From Janthinobacterium sp. 344 (GTDB taxonomy: Bacteria; Pseudomonadota; Gammaproteobacteria; Burkholderiales; Burkholderiaceae_D): a stretch of DNA of 64,000 nucleotides. Both the position numbers and the translations under genes were made by a program. The stretch is taken from assembly GCF_900112025.1 (NCBI RefSeq), contig NZ_FOKL01000010.1, positions 124,001 to 188,000 on the forward strand. Direction: 5' to 3'. Below are positions 60,101 to 64,000 of the stretch, in pieces; within the stretch, counting starts at the first letter, position 1, and each line of letters begins with the position of its first letter. The notes beneath the pieces were generated by a model, which had not been told where the DNA came from, did no database searches, and saw only the letters and a program-made list of their open reading frames with translations.

Positions 60101-63100
60101 GCCGGTCGCTATTGCTGTCGAAACTGCGCACCTCGGCCACGGGGTTCAGCCCGCCGCCGATGCGGATATCGAGGTCGCCGCCGCCCGTCAGCAGGAGCTT
60201 GCCGTCCGGCGTCACCCTGCCCGTGCTGCCCACGGCCACGTTCAGGCCCTGGCTGCGCGGCGCGAACTCGCCGCCCGCATCGGCGCGCGAGGCCAGCATG
60301 CCGGCGTCGCCGCCCGCCTGCAGCAGCAGATTGCCGCCACCCAGGGTGCCGATGCCCGTAAAGCCCGACAGCCCCGGCAAGCCCGAGAACAGGTCGACGC
60401 CTTCGGGACGCGCGACATAGGTGCCGAAATTGATCCACCATGCCGTCGGCACCCCCGCGCCCGTGCTGCCGCTGCCCTGGCGCCACAGCCAGGTGCCGAT
60501 GTCGCTGGTGTCCTGCTGCGCGCGCAGCCAGCCGATCGCATCCTCGCGGCGCTGGGTGAAGCTCGCCAGCGTATCGCCCTTGACGTCGCCCTGGGCGCGC
60601 AGCAGCAGGTTGCCGCCATGCTCGGGATACCAGGCGCGGTACAGGCTCTGGCTGCCGCCATCGACAAACGGCGTAAAGTCCTCGCCCAGCGCCCCCAGCA
60701 GCTGGCCCTTGGCGTTCAGGCCGCGCGGCAGGTTGAACAGATCCTTGCCGTCCACCAGCGGCGAGGCCGACTGCGTGCCCGCCGTGTAGACGCCATACAG
60801 CGAACGCATGTCGAAGTCGCCCGCGGCGAGCAAATCGAGGTCGCCCGTGCCCGTGCGCAGCACGCTGAACAGGGGCTGGCGCGCCGGCTCCACGCTGGTC
60901 ACCTTCTCAGGCGGCGTGCCGTCGGCCACCTTGACCACCAGATACGCGGCATACTCCAACATGGTCTCTTCATTACCAAAGTACATCTCGATATCGACCT
61001 CGCCTTCGGGATATCCTTCGAGGAGAGCCGCTTCGCTGAAGATATATTTGGCCGGCGAACCCGTGCCCGGCACGATGGAAGTCACCGCGTCCAGGCCGTA
61101 ATGCGTATCGGCCAGCATCAGATGGGCGTCCTTCGCATGCGGTTTCAACGCGCGCGTGTCGGCCGCCGCCGTATCGGCGCCGCCCACCAGGCGCAGCGAC
61201 CACGCTTGCGAACCCTGGGCCAGCATGGGCGCCAGCGCCAGGTTGCGGCCCTGGCTTCCGCTGCCATCCGCGCTGCGCAGCGACACCATGGTGACGTCGC
61301 CCGGCAGCCTGACCACGGTGCCGGCGGGCAGCACGCTGCCCTTGTCCAGCGCCAGCGCCGAGGCCAGCACCACGCCATTGACGGCATTCGTGCTATCGGC
61401 CACGTCCCACGGCCGGCCTTCCGGGAAAGGCAGGGCCACGTTGGCCGGCCACACCATGGCCGCCACCCGGGCCGCGCCAGGCAGGCGCAGGCCGGCATCG
61501 AGCTGCATGCCGCTCGATAAGGTCAGCGCCTTCGGCAAGACCGTGCCGGCCGCGTACAGCACGCTGCCATCGGCATTGCGCACGGCGCCGCCCAGCACGC
61601 TGCCTGCAGGCAAGTTCAACTCCGCCGTCAAGGTGGCGCGCGCCGCCAGCAAGGTGCCGCTGCGCAACTCCATGGCTTTCATCGGCACGGCGAAATTGAC
61701 GCTCGTGCCCGATTTGAAATACGTGTCCTCGGCCAGTGTCACCAGGCCCGCTTGCGGCACGACGACCTCGCCGCCCCACGGCAGCCGGCCTTTCACCAGC
61801 TGCCAGCCCTTGTCATCGATCGTGACGGGCAGGACGCTGGTATCGAAACCATCGGTGATGCTGCCAAAGACGCTGAGCTTGCCGCCGGCGCGCAGCACCA
61901 GCGCACCGGCCTCGCCCGAACCGTACACGCCGCTCAGGCGCGCCAGCGGATTGACGCCGTCGTAGCGGTGGCCGGACAGGTCGATGTCGCCATCGATATG
62001 CAGGTCGCCGCCCGGCGTGGCGCTGACGATCTCGACGCCAGGGCGCAAATGGAAAGCGTTGGCGTCGCCGCGCAAGCCGCGCAGCTTGTTATTCATCAAG
62101 TTACCGTTCGCCAGCGCCTTGGCCATGAAGACCTGGCTGTCGGCGTGCTTCTCGTCCAGGTAAGCCTGGTTGATGCCCTGGTAGCTGCGGCCGTCCGCAT
62201 CCTTGCCCGTGCCGGCCGGGGCATCCTTGTATTGCCAGAAGGCATTGACGTTGATCGTGCGCGCGCCGGCGATGTTCAGCGCGCCGGCCGCGTCGATGTC
62301 GATGTCGTCGCCCGTGGCGCCACCGAGGCGGCGCGCATTCAGGTCGATGCTGCCATAGTTGCCGCCCTTGTCACCGCTGCGCAGGTCGAAACGCGCGCCG
62401 CCTTCCAGGGTCAGGCGGCCGCCAGGCGACGCCAGTTCGATCACGGCGCGGTTCGGCGCCTCGATCACCTGGCCATAGCTGTCCGTGCGCAGCAGCGTGC
62501 CATGCGCGTCGAGCACGGCGCCGGATTGGATGGTGACGCCGTCGCGGCCAGCCAGGCGGATGCTGCCCACCTGTTCGCCGCTGGCGTCGATGCGGCCGTT
62601 CACCGTCAGGCTGCCGCCGTCGACGGAAACGCTCACCTCGCGCGCCTTGAGCTCGTCGCCGATGGCCAGATTGCCCTGCTTGAGCTGGAAGCTGCGGCTG
62701 CCGAATACCTTGCCCGTGGTCAGGCGCTGGTTCAGGCCGGCGAAATCGCCGACATGCTGGGCGCGCAGCTCCAGGCCGCCCGCCGCGTAGGCCACCTGAG
62801 TGCCGCCCGCGTCATAGCTGCCGCTGGCGCCGCCCAGCAGGCTGCCGCGCAAGTCGGCCGTACCGGCCGCCTCGCCCGTGGCGATTACGCTGAGCTTGCC
62901 GGCGCGGTTGTTCACGGCCGACACGTCGATCACGGAAGCGGCGGCCTGGCGCACGTCGCCTTCGCGGCTGTCGAGGATCACGTCGCCGCCCCAGCTGTAC
63001 TTGCTGGTGTCATAGAAATCGATCTTGCGGCCCGCCAGGTCCAGCTTGGCGTTGTCGCCCAGCAGCACATCGCGCTCGGCCGACAGCGTCAATTTACCGC

Positions 63101-64000
63101 TCGGCAAGACCACCGACGTGTCCAGGCTGATGCTATTGCCGCTCAGCGCCACTTCGGCGCCCAGGGCGCCAGCCAGGGCCGCATTCGTCGGCGTGGCGGC
63201 GGCACCGCCCGCTGCGCTGACCTTGACGGCACCGCCCGCCGTGAGGCGATTGACGGATCCGGCCGCGCCCGTCAACAGCGGCGTGTTGATCAGCAGATCG
63301 CCGCCGCTGTAGTGATAGCCATTCGTGGCCGTATCCCACGCGCTTTGCGACTGGTACACGGACAGGCTGCCCTTGTTGTTGGCCGTCAGCTGTTCGCTGG
63401 CATTCAGCGCCACCTGGCCAAAGCCCAGCACCAGGCGGTCCAGATTGTGGATGGTGTCGGGACGGCTGTCCGGCGTGAAGCCGAACTCGATGCGCCTGGC
63501 ATCGACCTGCAGCTTGCCGCTGCCCGTGCCGGGGCCATTGGCGACGACGGCGCCGGGCGCATTCGTCGCGCCCTGCCACACCAGCGTGTCCGTGTGGATG
63601 CGCGCCAGCGCGTCGGTGCCGCCATAGCCGTAGATAGCCGGCGTATTGAGCACCAGGCGCGACAGCGACGACTTGCCCGTGGCCGCATCGATGGTCGACA
63701 GCTGCGACGCATCATAGAAGTTGAAGGAATTGCGCGCCGTCAGGCCCAGATTTTCCAGCGCCGGTGCGCCCGTGCTGGTGTCGCCGCGCAGCAGGCGGTC
63801 GAGCACATCCTGGTTCAGCGCCAGGCCGTCCGGCAAGGCGCCGCGGGCGCTGGCGTCCGCCAGCGACGCTGCACTGCCCACATTGATCGACCCCATCGCC
63901 AGCACCAGGTTGCGCGTGCCGTAGCGCACGTTGTCGCGCAGGGTAAACGCGCGCTCCGTCACGGCGGCGATGGTGCCCTCGGAATACAGCGCGGTGCTGC
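57105..64000 (-). CDS. Filamentous haemagglutinin-family adhesin (TpsA), C-terminal ~2300 residues
   Basis: A very large secreted adhesin whose 5' part, with the signal peptide and TPS secretion domain, lies past position 64000; the frame is open to the edge. The visible part is built of beta-helix-type repeats with many Gly/Asn/Asp turns (RAGRDIVNSGTPLGNV, NVSAGRDLYMADKAELRSLG, DIQMYAKDSILLGQSRIF), then a C-terminal region (TLGGGNLLLQAGGDAG and onwards) resembling the DUF3739 segment of filamentous-haemagglutinin proteins. It ends GERRGLQP. The downstream TpsB gene is its probable exporter. An internal GTG at 63962 is not a start. Confidence 0.9.
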   Translation of the reverse strand, partial: STALYSEGTIAAVTERAFTLRDNVRYGTRNLVLAMGSINVGSAASLADASARGALPDGLALNQDVLDRLLRGDTSTGAPALENLGLTARNSFNFYDASQLSTIDAATGKSSLSRLVLNTPAIYGYGGTDALARIHTDTLVWQGATNAPGAVVANGPGTGSGKLQVDARRIEFGFTPDSRPDTIHNLDRLVLGFGQVALNASEQLTANNKGSLSVYQSQSAWDTATNGYHYSGGDLLINTPLLTGAAGSVNRLTAGGAVKVSAAGGAAATPTNAALAGALGAEVALSGNSISLDTSVVLPSGKLTLSAERDVLLGDNAKLDLAGRKIDFYDTSKYSWGGDVILDSREGDVRQAAASVIDVSAVNNRAGKLSVIATGEAAGTADLRGSLLGGASGSYDAGGTQVAYAAGGLELRAQHVGDFAGLNQRLTTGKVFGSRSFQLKQGNLAIGDELKAREVSVSVDGGSLTVNGRIDASGEQVGSIRLAGRDGVTIQSGAVLDAHGTLLRTDSYGQVIEAPNRAVIELASPGGRLTLEGGARFDLRSGDKGGNYGSIDLNARRLGGATGDDIDIDAAGALNIAGARTINVNAFWQYKDAPAGTGKDADGRSYQGINQAYLDEKHADSQVFMAKALANGNLMNNKLRGLRGDANAFHLRPGVEIVSATPGGDLHIDGDIDLSGHRYDGVNPLARLSGVYGSGEAGALVLRAGGKLSVFGSITDGFDTSVLPVTIDDKGWQLVKGRLPWGGEVVVPQAGLVTLAEDTYFKSGTSVNFAVPMKAMELRSGTLLAARATLTAELNLPAGSVLGGAVRNADGSVLYAAGTVLPKALTLSSGMQLDAGLRLPGAARVAAMVWPANVALPFPEGRPWDVADSTNAVNGVVLASALALDKGSVLPAGTVVRLPGDVTMVSLRSADGSGSQGRNLALAPMLAQGSQAWSLRLVGGADTAAADTRALKPHAKDAHLMLADTHYGLDAVTSIVPGTGSPAKYIFSEAALLEGYPEGEVDIEMYFGNEETMLEYAAYLVVKVADGTPPEKVTSVEPARQPLFSVLRTGTGDLDLLAAGDFDMRSLYGVYTAGTQSASPLVDGKDLFNLPRGLNAKGQLLGALGEDFTPFVDGGSQSLYRAWYPEHGGNLLLRAQGDVKGDTLASFTQRREDAIGWLRAQQDTSDIGTWLWRQGSGSTGAGVPTAWWINFGTYVARPEGVDLFSGLPGLSGFTGIGTLGGGNLLLQAGGDAGMLASRADAGGEFAPRSQGLNVAVGSTGRVTPDGKLLLTGGGDLDIRIGGGLNPVAEVRSFDSNSDRPNPNTRFERQLPSLNSTLTNLRGALRLEAGAVGGIELRFDRADPTESRPYETYTAGTAIASGGPILVPGDSGVRIDARGDVVLGGVADAGRVKQLGYGSPFSYQGVERTGEGWSWFSLWTPATAIDLFSAGGNLTPTSSWINATPGDNHAPTDGRFVMPSVLRAVAASGSLYYGNASLGRLGGDGGKVDMPQNGVILAPSPVAPQFVRTGTGQLEMLAADSIHAAGYPITPSGADPRMLPNPFNPGFVGALDKVWFGLLPLHNVSADALAPGALKWFGTTSNGASDANQQVYPLFSMTPPTVSDYVPASQLPAHFYANSGDIVGLRTGGIVYRGNLKGVSGALGLWYEGSGPVAVRAGRDIVNSGTPLGNVESVPDGAAGWTGQPFANSPELPEKPVVFGSSSARGNLFVHRHADDVSVVSAGRDIRYSTFYVAGPGQLNVSAGRDLYMADKAELRSLGSIVHVGQDKRGDGAGISVAAGVGRNGPDYAAFAARYLDPAKLADPSKPLADQAGSAVYVYGGKLTLADWLRGQFAYSGDEAGAAAFLGTKQAELEKAGQQTGAVRRDLAREYAQVSQLHLVNWLTTRFGGDSGLGIRYDPATDARSFFAALPKEQQQVYLSNVYFAELKAAGREYNDPDGVRRGSYLRGRVAIATLFPAQDKAGKKIEYQGDLTMFSSALYTVNGYGGVFTKRPVAGVRYLSPQEWAEAGRPDYNVPYVTVNDAGIHTDFGGDIGITVPGGRALIGVDGGYAPGEGSGVLTQGQGDIQMYAKDSILLGQSRIFTTFGGNILAWSATGDINAGRGTKSTVVYTPQRRTYDSIGLVSLSPSTPTTGAGIATLNPIPEVPPGDIDLIAPLGTIDAGEAGIRVSGNVNLAALQVVNAENIQVQGKSTGMPAIVSVNVGALSNASAAASQAVTAAQDVLQRERAATRQAQPSLFTVKVLGFGNETVDEGGAGKGSDPQASLYQPAGVVQVLGAGPLTAPQLQALTPGERRGLQP

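Noticed and set aside
56913-61520. A 1535-codon open frame on the plus strand opposite the adhesin gene
   Set aside because: It is the mirror of the real gene in high-GC DNA; its translation is Arg/His/Ala-rich with no domain, while the minus strand gives a coherent beta-helix adhesin.
57105-64000. Several RGD tripeptides in the adhesin, as in Bordetella FHA
   Set aside because: In a protein this rich in Arg, Gly and Asp they are expected by chance; nothing marks an integrin-binding context.

Overview
The window is high-GC DNA from a betaproteobacterium. Family-level similarity and the order mla - ABC transporter - bolA - murA - his - hinT - tat point to Burkholderiales, most likely Oxalobacteraceae (a Janthinobacterium/Massilia/Duganella-like genome). 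The genus is inferred from gene content and base composition, not from a marker gene. No rRNA, tRNA or CRISPR array was recognised.

Layout. 1-5117: the start of a Rep-type helicase, a DUF1857 protein, an HD-GYP protein that has lost its HD dyad, and a disulfide-reductase flavoprotein divergent from an ArgP-like LysR regulator. 5119-9145: priA and hemE, separated by an 868-bp gene-free AT-rich stretch with four perfect and five near-perfect DnaA boxes. 9344-18642: a plus-strand run with an S9 peptidase translationally coupled to a very large SNF2-type ATPase, a small membrane protein, a DUF885 metallopeptidase and a membrane-anchored coiled-coil protein. 18727-36372: an unbroken minus-strand run, in transcription order mlaFEDACB (lipid asymmetry), an ABC-2 transporter, bolA, murA, hisG-hisD-DNA methyltransferase-hisC-hisB-hisH-hisA-hisF-hisI-hisE, hinT and tatABC. 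36604-42848: gltBD. 42923-43865: a REP-associated tyrosine transposase (RAYT) gene flanked by REP-like repeats. 43906-49015: a two-component pair and a second SNF2-type ATPase.

49215-64000: one minus-strand cluster in transcription order: a giant filamentous-haemagglutinin adhesin (TpsA, cut by the window edge), its outer-membrane exporter (TpsB), an ExbB proton-channel subunit fused to a secreted DUF2341-LamG-like module, ExbD, TonB, a large porin, a periplasmic coiled-coil protein and a YbjN-type protein. Two-partner secretion does not normally need TonB energy, so a dedicated TonB/ExbB/ExbD set in the same cluster is the most unusual gene-level system here.

The most striking non-coding signal is a 112-bp element present twice (28676-28787 and 52229-52340). 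It has three nested helices, compensatory base changes between copies, and wobble pairs that favour a transcript from the plus strand, antisense to the flanking genes. Second is the DnaA-box cluster upstream of priA, a candidate replication origin or DnaA-titration site.
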